Positions 1 to 12,700 of a stretch of 64,000 nt of DNA are shown one piece after another. The translations under genes were made by a program, and so were the position numbers. Each line of letters begins with the position of its first letter. Position 1 is the first letter of the stretch. Below the pieces are notes generated by a model. The model saw only the letters and a list, made by a program, of their open reading frames with translations. It searched no databases and was not told the DNA's origin. The DNA is from Asparagopsis taxiformis (lineage: Eukaryota; Rhodophyta; Florideophyceae; Bonnemaisoniales; Bonnemaisoniaceae): positions 21,840 through 85,839 of the forward strand of contig JALQPE010002749.1 in the NCBI GenBank assembly GCA_030407315.1, written 5' to 3'.

Positions 1-1674
1 TGAGCTACACACGAGCATATACATATGTACATTTCATCGCTGCTGCGTCGCGTCGCATTGGGTCCCACTGAGTGCACACAACCCATACATCTGGTATGTG
101 TCATTGGTGCTCACAAATGGCGCTTGGTACATTTGATTTAACTAGGCCAGGTTTGAGCGTGAGCGCCAGCTCCTTCACATGGCCGATCTATTTGTTTCAT
201 CTGGTGTGTGTTGAGTAATTGTGCAGGTGCACGCGTTCGCCAGCTTGTGTACAGAAACGCTGGCAGGTGCATGATCTATTCCACGCTGCGCAGTGCACTC
301 CATCAACTTATCGTTGCACACATTCACTCTACTACTATTGTTCCGCCTTTCTAGACAGATGGTATTAGAAGCCGGATCATCGCCTCGTAATTCTAGGGTT
401 TATTTAGATTGCAGATGATGGCATGGGAGCCAGATGACGGGCTGTCATTTTCGGAGACAGTGGCGGCTCTTACGGGCATGTAGGCCAATGAAGAGACACT
501 GTCTGGGTAATACCTCAGCTGGATGGTGACGACCATCAAGGAGCGTGAGGACTGGCCGGGCACACCAGTAGCGACCGACCCGGGCAGGTCCGGGGTATCT
601 CCTGTGCAAGGAGATCGCACTCACTGTCGCTTCCTCCACCTGGAGGGAGATCACCTCGGAGGACGCGAAGAAGGCGGAGGCGCCTTTAGGACTCGGAACT
701 AGGCTTTACGGATCTAGGCTATGCGATAATTAGTACTTAAAGGTGCGGCTACTTCCTCAGAAGGAAATGGGAAGCAGCAGCGTACCGGCACTAGTCTCTC
801 CTGACTCCTACACCCCTTTTATGCGCGGAGCGGAACGAAGCTCGCCTCGAAGAGTTGGAACAACTATTTCCTCATGCACTATCGTCGCTGTGCAGAAACT
901 TGTTTCACTATTTGTCAAGTAGAGCACTAGCTTAGTTTACTCGGAGAGGCCAGAGTCATCTGTTCCCTTCCTTCTTCGCATGCACGCTGTAAACGCAAAT
1001 AAATCTGAATATCAATCTTCATGAAACTCTACCACCCAGTTGTTCTATAGTCTCGCTCCTGCAATCATGCCTGTGTTCACCGCCCAACTGCTTCCATCTC
1101 GCCTCCATCCTTCCCTCCTGAATCGACTGACAATCCGCCGATCAGATCCCAGATCACGAGCATAGCTCAACAGCGTGCCACTTGGCAGATGATCATTGCA
1201 CCGACCCTCTCCTCTCGATTGAGTTGATGACAACAATGCACACGCTTCTACTGTCTCTACAGGGCTCTATCTACACATGCACCACATCCCTGAAAAACAA
1301 GACTCGAACGTCATCGCTCATCCACACCATCGTTTGCCATTGCCCTCAACGACAAACACCTCCTCTCTGCAATTCTGCGCACCGCCGACCTTTTCACCCT
1401 CGTATCGCCGAAACCTTCCGTACCACTGCCTCCGTCCTTATCTCTTCTCGTTGAAGACTTCAACGTCATCGCCCTTCGACTGACCCCAACGACAAACATA
1501 TTTTCTCTCCACTTCTACGCACACCGCCGACTCTTCCACTCTTGCATCTCCGAAACCTTCCGCGCAGCCGCTTCTGTTCTTACCGCTCCATTTGTTCTAC
1601 TCGTTTCCTCTACTAACGCTCCTCTCTCTCTCGCTCTCTCCACTGTTCTCACACCACGCCTACCGTATCGCACC
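1..1674. other. Array spacer and leader upstream of NLR gene A
   Basis: No gene is called here. Positions about 60-330 match the spacer found downstream of genes A, B and C (compare 7030-7240, 15300-15490 and 24350-24500), which suggests another NLR unit lies to the left of the window. Positions 345-1170 have no match elsewhere in the window; a minus-strand open stretch at 393-620 is too short to call. From about 1250 the plus strand becomes C/T-rich. A roughly 140-bp segment occurs twice (about 1346-1447 and 1489-1600), sharing the core CGCCGA and a following pyrimidine run. This is probably a duplicated leader or promoter of gene A. Confidence 0.5.
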
Positions 1675-4600
1675 ATGGACAATTCCTTCTCTGAACCAAA
1701 CTCTTCCGTTCCTAATCCCACATCCTCCACCCCACCGTCTTCCAATGCTCCTGTTTCTAGCGACACAAACCAACCCACACCTCAAACGACGCCTCAACTG
1801 ACCACCGACTCCCCCGCCTCATCCTCCACACCAGCACCAGTCTGCGCACTGCCCGTCTCGTTAACACTCCCGACGTCCTCACCGTCACCACATTCTTCCC
1901 CAACACACTCTACTGCTCAACCCCCACACTCTGCTCCACCGGTGCACCTCGTCCAAAGATCCCATTACGTCCCACCTATCCAGCGACCCATACTCGACCT
2001 GTCACCGTCCTCCACCACCCCCGAGAGTGCTGTGAAGCGCGCCCTTCTGTCCGACGATCCATCGACAAACTCTATCGCACTCGTCGGCATGGGCGGCGCA
2101 GGCAAGACCACCATCCTGTGCGCTCTTGGCAATGACGGCGAGGTCATGGGCAAATACCATGACGGTGTGTGGTTCTTTGAACTTGGTCACGACGTTACGC
2201 TCTCCTCCTTTGTCCAGCAACTACAAGCATTTGTCAAATCCACACTCCCAGAATTTTCAAAAGTTTTCACTGAACTGGCCGCTTCCGAGCACACGCACCG
2301 CACAATGGTCACCCAACTCATGAAGCACCTCGTGACCAAACATGTCCTGTTGCTCTTTGATGATGTCTGGGATACCAATGCGAGTGTGTACAAGTTAGTG
2401 TGTGTGATGTGCAATGTGGTGCAATGCAATGACAATGGTTTGTTGAAAATGCTGACATCGACACGGAGCAGTGATATGGCCGATGATCTTGCAGACGTCA
2501 CAGTACCACTCAATCCCGAGGAATTGGACGCGGAAAAGGCGCTTGCTATATTCTGCCGCAATGCCAAAATCGATACCTCCGATGTCCCGTCGCTCTCTGC
2601 TGAGAACCAGCACTCGCTGCACTGCATTATCGAAACGTGTGCTGGATTGGCGCTTGCCCTGAGTGTTGCTGGCTCTGGAGTGAGGCAGGCGATGGACCGG
2701 AGGCTGGGTCGGTGTGACGAGAGTGCCATCAGTGTGTACTGGGGGCGATTGAAGACGAAGCCTCGACAACTCGGCGGTGCCGAACGAGGAGGACACCCTG
2801 GCCTGACCAGTGCAGTGGAGACAAGTGTGCAGTTTCTGGAGGAGAGGTGGGAGTCGTTAAAGAGCACAGAAGAACTGGCAGATGAGCTGAGTGCTAGAGA
2901 CATGTTTCGATCGCTGTGCATTGTGCAGAAGCAGATGATTGTGCCGGTGAGTGTGCTTGAGCGAATGTGGGGTGTGGGAGATGTGCAGGCTGGAGTGACG
3001 ATGTTGTCACGAAACAGTCTAGTATCCGAAGTTTGTGAGGAGGGCCAAGGGATTGTGGGAGTGGGGGTGCACGATTTGGTGCTGGATATGAGTGTGAAGA
3101 TGAGTGAGGGAGAAGGTGGAGTGGAGAAGTGGCATGGGAGGCTAGTGGATGCATACGTGGAGTCGGCAAATGGAAGCAATGGAGAGAGGGATATGAAAGA
3201 AAACGAATGGTGGGAGCTGAAGAAAGATGACAAGTACATGAGGGAGAACGCGGTGCGACACCTGCTCGGAGCTGGGCGGGTGAGTGCAGCACTGAAGCTG
3301 TTGACGGATTATCGATGGGTCGAGAAGATGAATAAGGACGAAGAGCGAGCGCCGTTCCAGAAGGTCATGAGCGAGCTGGAACTGGTACGAAGGCATTTAG
3401 GAGAGAAGACGGAAACTAGAAGAAGAATAGTCCATGATTTGGGCGTTGTTGCAAGAGCAATGGAGCTTTGTATGGTACCGTATTGCATGAAGAACCGAGA
3501 AGAATGTACGTTTCAACTATTTGGACGATTGCGCGATGTTGAGAGCGAGAGTGGGTTGGTAGAGCGAATAGTATGTAGTATTGAGAGATATGCGAAGCGG
3601 CCTTGGGCTCGTTGTGGGCCTGGGGTGTTGACGAATGGGAGGAGCTCGTTGCGACGTGTACTGGAGCTGGAGGATGAGGGACGATGCATGTGTGTGAGTG
3701 GGGGAGGGGAAGAAGTGATAGTGGGAAGGGGGAAGGTATGGGTGTTGGATGGTCGAAATGGGAGGGTGAAGAGGACGCTGGCTAGAGAAGAAGATGGTGC
3801 TATCGTCGGTGTGTTTTTCGACCGCACTTCGGGGTTGATATATTCATGCAGTGGAAGAGGACAAGTGACAATCTGGAAAGAGGAGAAGAAGTTGCGATCA
3901 ATGCAAGCCGAAGTAGGAGACGAAGAAGATTTGATCGGTTGTATGCAAGTGTTACCGTCGTCGAAGAAAGTGATTGTAGGAACTACTGACGGACGACTAC
4001 TGGTTTTTGATACAACGAGCGGGGGAGTAGTTCGAACTGTCGCTGCGCATTCTGCTGGAGTGATATCGCTGGCAGTCGGAGGAAGCGAAACTGTGATGGT
4101 GTCTGGATCGTGGGATGGGACGATTCGTGCATGGGATACGACAAGCTTCGACGACAGTGGCGCTGTATTCAAGGGGCTCACGAGATGGGTGACCAGTGTG
4201 GCATTGAGTGCTGATGGGAGACTACTGGCCTCAGGGTCGTCGTCGGATTACAAAAGCGTTCAGCTCTGGGACGTGCCGAGTGGTGAGCCACTATGGACAT
4301 CACCTCACGAATATCACAATGTTGTGGTTTGTGTCCTGTTCAGTAGCGATGAACGCTTGTTGTATTCTGTGGGCCTCAAGGGAACAAACGTATGGCAGGT
4401 GGGGAACGGTGGTCGTGACGTGTCACTGGCGCACACTCTCCCTATTTCGTCACCTTTATTTTTCAATTCGTTCGATCTGGGAGACGGCCCAGAACTATTC
4501 ATATTGAGAGGCGATCGAGTAGAGGTTTGGGATGCGCGACAAGTCGACTGCAGCGACGATTCGTCCGGTGCATTTCTTCAGCAGGTCAGGAGATTTGGAG

Positions 4601-6069
4601 TTTCCGAGAATGGGACAACAATGGTGACGTTGAATCGCAGTTCGAAACGGATGGAGATACGCGACGTGTGTGACGTGTGTGATCACATCGATCGCGTCAT
4701 TTCCAGTTTCGAAATACCCGTTTATGATAGTTGGCATCCCCCAGACTCACTGGCCATATCAAACAACCAGCGATTCGTCGCCTATTCTATTGATGGTAGT
4801 TGTGTTGTTCACATCGTTGACGCGCGGAATGGAAATGTTTTGCACTCGCTCTTTGATCTTGATAAATGGGCGTTGTCGTTGACACGTCATGAACAGGATG
4901 ACGCATCAATTCTGACGAGTTGCAGTCATTTGAATAACACGGCAGGAGTTCGACCTTTCCGAGAAGCTGGAATACTGTCGTTCAGTTCAGACAGTACGGT
5001 TATTTCAGCTTTCGCAGCCGCAAACCCAAACCCAAATGACGACAATGCGACGACTGTCGTAACAAAGTCTGTGTCTTGGAATATATCGTCAGGAGAACCC
5101 ATGGACGAAACGCATCTGGACGCCGATAGTACCGCAACGAGTAGCACACCATCCCCTCGCTTGGTCTGCAATGCGGAGTTTGACGGATGGTTCTTCCGAT
5201 TTCCACGAAATGTCAAGTACGAACACGGCCAATCGTCTTTCACTATAGCCACCATGGAGGATTATGTGTATGGAGCCCATTATATCTCTGATGCTTCCCG
5301 ATTACACATTTCAATACATGACAGGGGTATGTGTTATGTGGATCTAATCACTGACAACACCAAACTCCCGCCACGCAACCCACCTCCTCTTTCACTCCTC
5401 AAACCTCATCCACCCCCACCACAGCACACAATCACAGATTCCGAACCAGATCAAGTATACGACGTCTTCATAAGCCACGCCGGCCCCGACAAGTTCACCA
5501 TCGCATTGCTGTTGTACAACCTACTCGTCGCACTTGATTTCAAGGTGTTTCTAGACCGGGCAGAGCTGCGGCCCGGGGAGAATGCACCCGAGAAGATGAT
5601 CAAGGCGATGCGAACAGCGAAGATTGCAGTTGTGATACTGTCGCCAGAGTATGCTGCGCGGAAATGGACGCTGAAGGAGTTGATGTGCTTTATGGAGCGA
5701 TTCCGTGCTGGCGGCGATAGAGAGATAATCATTATTCCGGTGTTCTACCGATTGACACTGGACGACTGTCGAGACGAGAATTCGCTGTTTGATGCAGTGA
5801 ACGATAAGGGAAAGAATGTGTTTCTGGCTGAAGGGTTTTTGAAGTGGATGTCGAAGCAGAAGGAGCTGACGATCGAGAAGGTACTGCAGGAACTACAGTC
5901 GCTGAGGGGAGTGACTGGTATCGAGAATGAGGCGAAAGTGACGAATGGAGAAAGTGAAGAGGAGAAAGCGGCGCAAATGCAATTAGCCGAAAAGATCCGA
6001 GACGCTGTTGTGGAGGCGAAGAATCGTCAGAATAGTGGGCGGGCTGCAGGTCCTAGTAGTGCACGGTAG
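1675..6069 (+). CDS. NLR-like STAND protein A: NB-ARC, WD40 repeats, C-terminal TIR
   Basis: 1464 aa, intact. Residues 1-115 are Pro/Ser/Thr-rich and probably disordered. An NB-ARC-type NTPase follows: Walker A GMGGAGKTT at 138-146 (Lys144), Walker B LLLFDD at 225-230, a sensor-like TSTR after residue 260, and GLALAL at 324-329 where paralogues B and C have GLPLAL. WD40-type repeats (for example SGSWDGTIRAWD) run from about 675 to 1215. A Pro-rich hinge leads to a TIR domain starting YDVFISH at 1262-1268. Glu1335 in RKWTLKEL aligns with the catalytic Glu of NADase TIRs. A charged tail ends in GPSSAR. Family knowledge: WD40 sensing would release nucleotide-controlled oligomerisation and TIR NAD cleavage, giving an intracellular immune or cell-death receptor. 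This role is inferred. The start has a strong caccATGG context. Confidence 0.9.
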   Translation: MDNSFSEPNSSVPNPTSSTPPSSNAPVSSDTNQPTPQTTPQLTTDSPASSSTPAPVCALPVSLTLPTSSPSPHSSPTHSTAQPPHSAPPVHLVQRSHYVPPIQRPILDLSPSSTTPESAVKRALLSDDPSTNSIALVGMGGAGKTTILCALGNDGEVMGKYHDGVWFFELGHDVTLSSFVQQLQAFVKSTLPEFSKVFTELAASEHTHRTMVTQLMKHLVTKHVLLLFDDVWDTNASVYKLVCVMCNVVQCNDNGLLKMLTSTRSSDMADDLADVTVPLNPEELDAEKALAIFCRNAKIDTSDVPSLSAENQHSLHCIIETCAGLALALSVAGSGVRQAMDRRLGRCDESAISVYWGRLKTKPRQLGGAERGGHPGLTSAVETSVQFLEERWESLKSTEELADELSARDMFRSLCIVQKQMIVPVSVLERMWGVGDVQAGVTMLSRNSLVSEVCEEGQGIVGVGVHDLVLDMSVKMSEGEGGVEKWHGRLVDAYVESANGSNGERDMKENEWWELKKDDKYMRENAVRHLLGAGRVSAALKLLTDYRWVEKMNKDEERAPFQKVMSELELVRRHLGEKTETRRRIVHDLGVVARAMELCMVPYCMKNREECTFQLFGRLRDVESESGLVERIVCSIERYAKRPWARCGPGVLTNGRSSLRRVLELEDEGRCMCVSGGGEEVIVGRGKVWVLDGRNGRVKRTLAREEDGAIVGVFFDRTSGLIYSCSGRGQVTIWKEEKKLRSMQAEVGDEEDLIGCMQVLPSSKKVIVGTTDGRLLVFDTTSGGVVRTVAAHSAGVISLAVGGSETVMVSGSWDGTIRAWDTTSFDDSGAVFKGLTRWVTSVALSADGRLLASGSSSDYKSVQLWDVPSGEPLWTSPHEYHNVVVCVLFSSDERLLYSVGLKGTNVWQVGNGGRDVSLAHTLPISSPLFFNSFDLGDGPELFILRGDRVEVWDARQVDCSDDSSGAFLQQVRRFGVSENGTTMVTLNRSSKRMEIRDVCDVCDHIDRVISSFEIPVYDSWHPPDSLAISNNQRFVAYSIDGSCVVHIVDARNGNVLHSLFDLDKWALSLTRHEQDDASILTSCSHLNNTAGVRPFREAGILSFSSDSTVISAFAAANPNPNDDNATTVVTKSVSWNISSGEPMDETHLDADSTATSSTPSPRLVCNAEFDGWFFRFPRNVKYEHGQSSFTIATMEDYVYGAHYISDASRLHISIHDRGMCYVDLITDNTKLPPRNPPPLSLLKPHPPPPQHTITDSEPDQVYDVFISHAGPDKFTIALLLYNLLVALDFKVFLDRAELRPGENAPEKMIKAMRTAKIAVVILSPEYAARKWTLKELMCFMERFRAGGDREIIIIPVFYRLTLDDCRDENSLFDAVNDKGKNVFLAEGFLKWMSKQKELTIEKVLQELQSLRGVTGIENEAKVTNGESEEEKAAQMQLAEKIRDAVVEAKNRQNSGRAAGPSSAR

Positions 6070-9000
6070 AATGATGATAAAAAGATGATGAGATTGAAAC
6101 TGGGTGACTACAGATGTAGATAGGAGTCGTGGTGTTAGAGTTCAATGGGCTGGAATTGAAACGGATGAGCTGTGATGATGGCGGTGGGCGACACAGATAG
6201 TATATTTCGAAATGGAGTGAGATGTGCACGACGGGATGATAAGCGGATTTCGACTTGCAAGAATAATGTGCAACCTTTTCATTGTGGACCCAAGGAGGCT
6301 GGTAAGCGCATTTGGTGAATTCGCATGGAGGCTGACAAAGTGGAGCGACTCTATACAGCGCATCTCGCAATGTTTCGCTATTCACACCCACTCGTTCACA
6401 TTTCATACACCCATCGCAACGCGCAGTCTACACTACACATCTTCGCAAACGGCAGCTGCAAGTGTCGAGCCAGCCCGGTCAAACCGATCTGCGCTCGACG
6501 CGATGCTCATCCCTGCACGACGTGCAATGATATATTCGATGTGTGAAGCAATCAAAAGTCAGACATGAAGTGGCTCACATGAGGTGGAGAACACTCGGTC
6601 AGCGCGACGACCAAGGCTGCGAGTTGTACATGAGCGACAGTGAGTTGAAGTGGCTGCGGAGTCGTGAGAAAATAAGAAAATTGAGTATCAGAAATTGAGA
6701 GGGATAAATCGCTAATGCTCGTACAACCACCAAGTCACACCGCACATGTGGTATGGTACAATGCTTTCTACACTCATCGACTACGGAATGGCAGGAGAGT
6801 ATCGAATCGTTCAGCATCACACACGACGCTTCACTCGACCATACGTGCTTTCCGATGATGTGACCCGTGGCGGTGTTGGGCGCAATCGATATGTGCGCCT
6901 CAACGTTGTGGCGATGGGCGGGGACTCGGCAAGTGCTGGTGTGTGACAGTTGGGCGTGTTGATAGTAGAATTGTGATGCCGGTGCACTTGCGGCCGTTGT
7001 GCGCATCCATTTGCCCGTCGCGTGGCGTCCACAGCAACATGTGGTATGGGTGATAAATAGGTAAAGCGTTTGGTGCATTTGTTGCGACTGCGTCACATGA
7101 CCATAATTGTTATGTGTGTCGGTCGGTGTCATTGTGCCGATACATGCGTTTGTCAACTTCCGCAGGTGCATCGTGTATTCCACGCTGCGTATGTTCCATC
7201 AGCGTATCGTTAGACACATCCACTCGTGAACTCGTTCCACATGCGATTTGCTCGCTTGCTCTTTTGTTCTCTCAGCGCTGCACTGGTTGCAATACAGAAC
7301 ACCATGAACGAACGGAAATGGTCTGTCACTACGTACAGCGTCATCTATTCAAGCATCCATTGGAGCCACAGGGCGATACAACCAAACTGTCGTAGCGCTG
7401 TGCAGGATACACGCAATACGCAGCGATGAATTGCGTTTCAGAACAGATCAGGTATTTGGCCGCATCGCGATCGACTGTTGACTTTGCAATGAGCAACAAG
7501 GTATCGAGCGCGACAGGTTGGCATGAATCGGTTGTGGTTTGACTGCGATCGTGCGCATCGTTCAAAGTTGGCCAAGCGGTCTTTACCATGTCGATGTGTA
7601 GAGCTCGAAATGCGGATGGGAATTTATAATTTCAACAATTTCTACTGGAATGCGCTCAACTGTAGTTGTGCATTACAACGATGTAGACATTCCAACTCCA
7701 AAGCGGCAATGGTGAGTGGCACAAATATGCATTTATCGGCGATCGGTGTCTTGCAACATGGGGCGCACGATGTGGATTAGATGTGGTGAGAATGCGCGTC
7801 ATCAATCCGTCTCCGGGCGCTAGCGGGTAGCATCAGTCCAATCCTCGGAGGAGAAAGTAGAGAAACCGCCGAAATGCCAGATGACGGGCGAGTTGTCCTG
7901 CGCAACTCATGCACACCACTGCGACGTATTATGTCTGAAATAGTAGCGAATTGTGGCAGATGGATTGGTGCGGAAAGATGTTTCGATCCTATAGCGTGTA
8001 ATGCGGTGCGATAGAGAAAGAATAATCAACTACGAACTCGTACATAAGAAGAGAGCTGGAGATTGGAGAGGGGCGTCTGTCAATGGATTGCGAGGCGATT
8101 TAAAATTTGGGAAGTAGAATAGAGCAACTGAGCATTTAGCGAATGATGCCGGGCTATAAGATATGTTTGGATCATTTAGGATTACGGGGAAATAGATGTG
8201 CGTATGAGTAGGTAGGCTTAGATTGAACAGCTGCGGGTTACGAGGGATATTCATGCTAGCGGAATAATAATGTTGCGAAACAGTTTGACATCGAAAGTTC
8301 AGGAAGAGCGAATAGAATATGTATTGTGGAAATGGGTGCGACTTGAAGTCCGGAAAGAATCGATAGTGGAATTGGAATATCGCAGAAGATGAAGGAAACA
8401 CAGGTCGTGGACGACGCACGGAGAGATCAAAGTTCTAGCTTCTGCACAGCATCTCAAACAATCTCCCCGCCTACTTTCCCACAGGCTGTGTCAGACACGC
8501 GAGCTGAACGCAAACCACAACTGCAAACGATGTGTCCACATGCGCGCGCAGTCACACAATGATCAATCGCCCCTATTCCAGAGCTCCGGAAAAAGTACGA
8601 GACGATACCGTTAATGTGCAGAATCTGGAGCCGTTGCTACTAGGCTGCAGAATGGATATGCGACTCGGTCAGGTGACGGATACTGTCGGGACTGCATACA
8701 GACCGCGCGATGCAAACACAGACATCGAGCGCAGCATGTCACAATGTTTCGGCTGCGATGCAAGTGCATTTGGCATGATCGACAGCACCAGCGTCACGTT
8801 GGCAACAATCGAAACGCGACCACACAGATGAACGACTCGGTCTCGGTCTCGGCTGGTGACAGTGTTATCGGAACGTGGCAACGTATGGTGGACTGCGCCA
8901 AATCATGTTTTTCGTGCGCCCGAGTGTAACAATTCAAACCAGTATGATACACTACTCTCTGCAATTGGCGGCAGTGTACACGACCCGTGGTCCGGTACTT

Positions 9001-9755
9001 GTTTGCACATACAGTAAGGAAAGGATGTACTGAAAGACACATCCAATAGAAACATAGAATGTTCTCTCTCCGCAAACGGGTTGCAGACACGTGGACGACT
9101 GTTGACACGTCTTATTGGTCCATCAGCTTGAATTGTACCCAAGACGCTTCACTCGCAGTTTTGCGCATAATCTATGAACGTCCCCTCATAGACGTGTGCA
9201 TATTCGATGACAACAAGGCGTTATTCCGTTCCCCGTCTCACGTCTTGCTGACTAATTGTTGGCATCGATCCATCTGCTTCCGCTCCGATACTTCGTTCTC
9301 CGCACAACACTTGCAGTAACACCGCATAGCGCACCACAACGCCGCACCTCATTCTCCTCACAGCACACACCACTTCTCGACTCGCAACTCTTCCGCGCTC
9401 CAACCGTCCATACGCCCATCGTCCAACTCCTCCATCCTTTCCTCTGCACGTACCATTCGCCTCGCCGACTAACAATCTTCTCCCCACTAGCTACTTCAAC
9501 TTTCCGAATCGATCCATCCTCTTTCGCTTTGTCACTTCGCTCTCCATACCATCCTCGCAGCAACACCGCGTAACGCCCTACCTCAGATCATTACAGCACA
9601 CAGCGCACACCACTCCTCCACTTCTCGACTCGCAACTCTTCCCCTCCCGTACCGTCCATACGTCCACCACCTCCATCCTTGCTTCTCCGTCCGTACCATT
9701 CAGCTCGCCGACTAACAATCTCCTCTGTCTTCCCTCCGCGCACACTTCTAGTACC
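6070..9755. repeat. Duplicated spacer between NLR genes A and B
   Basis: No gene is supported. The 3' flank (6070-6590) matches 14250-14710, 23137-23650 and 32860-33360, including a shared block around GACGAGCTGTGATGATGG. The middle part (6740-7300) matches 15040-15560 and parts of 24030-24600 and 37560-37800. 7250-8460 matches 16200-17420, and 8460-9200 matches 17420-18100. These are spacers duplicated together with the genes. Short open frames on both strands are not kept in frame between copies, so I do not call them. From about 9290 the sequence is the C/T-rich leader of gene B. Confidence 0.6.
9290..9751 (+). promoter_or_regulatory. Tandemly duplicated C/T-rich leader of NLR gene B
   Basis: Two related segments (about 9290-9490 and 9534-9751) share the order: Ser/Pro-like C/T-rich run, CGTACCATTC, CGCCGACTAAC and a pyrimidine tract ending in CTAG. 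The last segment resembles a short 5' leader intron: GTACC at 9693, branch-like CTAAC at 9712-9716, AG at 9750-9751, four bases before the ATG. The same arrangement precedes gene C. Splicing is inferred from motifs only. Confidence 0.4.
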
Positions 9756-12700
9756 ATGGGTCATTTCCTCTCTCAACCAGACCACCCTGTTCCCAACTCC
9801 GCCCGCTCCAACACTGTCACTCCACCGCCCCATCCTGTCCTTACATCTGACCACGCCCATCAAACGACCTCTGACTCTCCCGCCGTATCCGATTCCGCGC
9901 CCATCGAGTCCTCTCCACCGTCGCTATCCCCACCATCTTCCCCACTTCATCCAGTGTCCCACCCATCTCACCCGCTTCCCCACTCCACTCCCGCATTGTC
10001 TCCCGCCCAACCATCACGTACCCCACAGCCCGCTGCCTTCTACGTCCCCCGAAACTCCCGCCAGATTGTCCTAGACTTCTCCAATGACTCCCGCACTCCA
10101 GAAAGCAAGGCCAAGCACGCACTCCTGTCCGATGACCCAAACAATAACGCCATAGCTCTCGTCGGCATGGGTGGTGCAGGCAAAACCACCATCCTGCGCG
10201 CCCTCGGCAGACGTGCAGATGTTTGGCAAAGGTTCCCAGACGGCGTGTGGTTCATTGAACTCGGTCACGACGCTAAAGTGCAGAGGCTGTTGAACCAGCT
10301 GAAGCAGATTGTCGCTAAAGCATTCCCAGATTTCCTCCCCAAATTCGCTGAACTCACCGCAAAGGACAACACTCATGTCAACATGATGGAAAAACTGGTT
10401 GACCTACTCGGTTCGAAGCGCTTTCTCCTCATCTTTGACGACATGTGGGATCTCGATTCCATTGTCTACAAGTTGGTAGACATTACCTGCAAAGGTGTCC
10501 AGGAAATGGATGGAGGAAGTTGCAAGGTGCTGACGTCGACGAGGAATGAGGCGATAGGTCGTGTACCTACGCATGATGTGTCAATTGGAGTGAGTCCTGG
10601 AGATGTGCGTAGGGAGACATGCATCGCAATTCTGTGCGGGTATGCTGGGATCGACTGTACCAGGCTTGTGTCGTGGTCATCGGGCAATCGTGATGCACTG
10701 GAGAACATTGTTGACCTATGTGCAGGACTACCACTGGCACTGAGTGTAGCTGGATCTGGGATGCAAGAAGTGAATGGTCGATGCACAGATGCGAGTGGGC
10801 CGAATGCAATTGTGCAATACTGGGAGAGTCTGAAGCGGAGGAGTGTAGAACTTCGTGATGCAGAGAGTGGTCGTAGACATGGGGGGCTGGATGCAGCTAT
10901 CCAGACGAGCTTAGGGTCGCTGGAGAGAGGGTGGAAGGGGAAGAGCATGGGGGTGGGAGAGATGTTTCGATCGTTTTGCGTAATGGAAAAGCAGATGTGT
11001 GTTCCATTGTGTGTGATCGAGAAGATGTGGGGCGTAGACGATGGGCTAGCAAGGGCGAGGATGTTTTCGAGACACAGTCTAGTATCACTGGACGAAGAGG
11101 AGGGAGGGCTAGTGAGGGGGATCCAACTTCATGATCTTGTCCACGACGTGTGTGTCCAAATGGCGGAGGGGAAGGAGGGGGTACGAGGGTGGCATAGCCG
11201 GCTCGTGGATCGGTACCGGGGATCACTACGGACAAGTCAAGGGGCAGCTGGAGATCATGCAGAGGACAATGAGAGTGCAGCTGACAAATGGTGGGAACTG
11301 AAGAAGGAGAAGTACATGAGCGAGAACATTGTGCGACACCTGCTCGGAGCTGGGCGGGTGAGTGCGGCATTGAAACTGTTGACGGAGTATCGATGGACCG
11401 AGAAGATGAATAAGGATGAAGAGCGACCGCCGTTCCAGAAGGTCATTGGCGAGCTGGAACTGGTTCGAAGGCATTTAGAAGAAGAAGAAGAAGAGAAGAG
11501 ATCGGTTGGAAGAAGAGTAGTCCGTGATCTGGACGTTGTCATGAGGGCAATGGAGCGTTGCATGGCGCCGTACTGCGTAGAGAATCGAAAAGAATGTACT
11601 TTTCAACTATTTGGGCGACTGCGCGATGTCAAGAGCGAGAGTCGGTTGGTAGAGCGAATAGTATATAGTATTGAGAGATATGCGGAGCGGCCTTGGGTTC
11701 GTTGTGGACCTGAGGTGCTGGAGAGTGGGAGGAGCCCATTGCGACGTGAACTGAATGTGGAGAGTCGTGGAACATGCATGTGTGTGAGTGGGGAAGGGAA
11801 GGAAGTGTTTGTGGGAGGGAGGAGGGGGGAGGTATGGGTGTTGGATAGTCAAGATGGGACGTTGAAGAGGACGCTGGCTGGGAAAGAAGATAGTGAGATC
11901 GTCGCTGTGTTTTTCGACCGCATTTCAGGGTTGATGTATTCATGCAATTTACGAGGAGAAGTGATAATCTGGAAAGACGAGAAGAAGTTGCAATCGATGC
12001 AAGCTGTAGAAGACGAAGAAGAGAAGATCTCTTGTATGCAAGTATTACTGTCGTCGAAGAAAGTGGTTCTAGGAACTTATAAAGGGCGACTACTGGTCCT
12101 TGATGCAACGAGCGAGAGAGTAGTTCGAACTGTCGACGTGCACGGGAAAGGAGTGAAATCGCTGGCAATCGGAGGAAGCGAAACTGTGATGGTTTCTGGA
12201 TTGTGGGATGGGACGATTCGTGCATGGGATACGACAAGCTTCGACGACAGCGGCACTGTGTTCGAGTTGCACGAAGAATATGTGGTCAGCGTGGCGTTGA
12301 GCGCTGATGGGAGACTACTGGCCTCAGCGTCGAACAATGGAAACATTGGGCTTTGGGACGTGCAGAGTGGCGAGCAACTGTGGACATCACCTTCCAAAGA
12401 CCTCAATCCTGGGCATTGTGTGCTCTTCAGTGCCGATGAACGCTTGTTGTATTCTGTGAACTTCAGAGGAACAAGGGTATGGCGGGTGGGGAACGGTGGT
12501 CGTGACGTGTCACTGGCGCACACTCTCCCCATTTCAACTTCATTTTCCGATTCGTTCGGTCTGCGAGACGGCCCGGAACTATTCATAATGAGTGGTAGTC
12601 GAATACAAGTTTGGGATACGCGACAAGTCGTCTACAGCGACGATTCGTTCGGTCTGGGAGACGGCCCGGAATTGTTCATGTTGGGTGGTCGTCAAATACA

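Noticed and set aside
2187..3239. Long minus-strand open frame opposite gene A (350 codons)
   Set aside because: It is the shadow of the NB-ARC region; its Ser/Pro/Cys content mirrors the purine-rich coding strand, and similar shadows occur opposite B and C.
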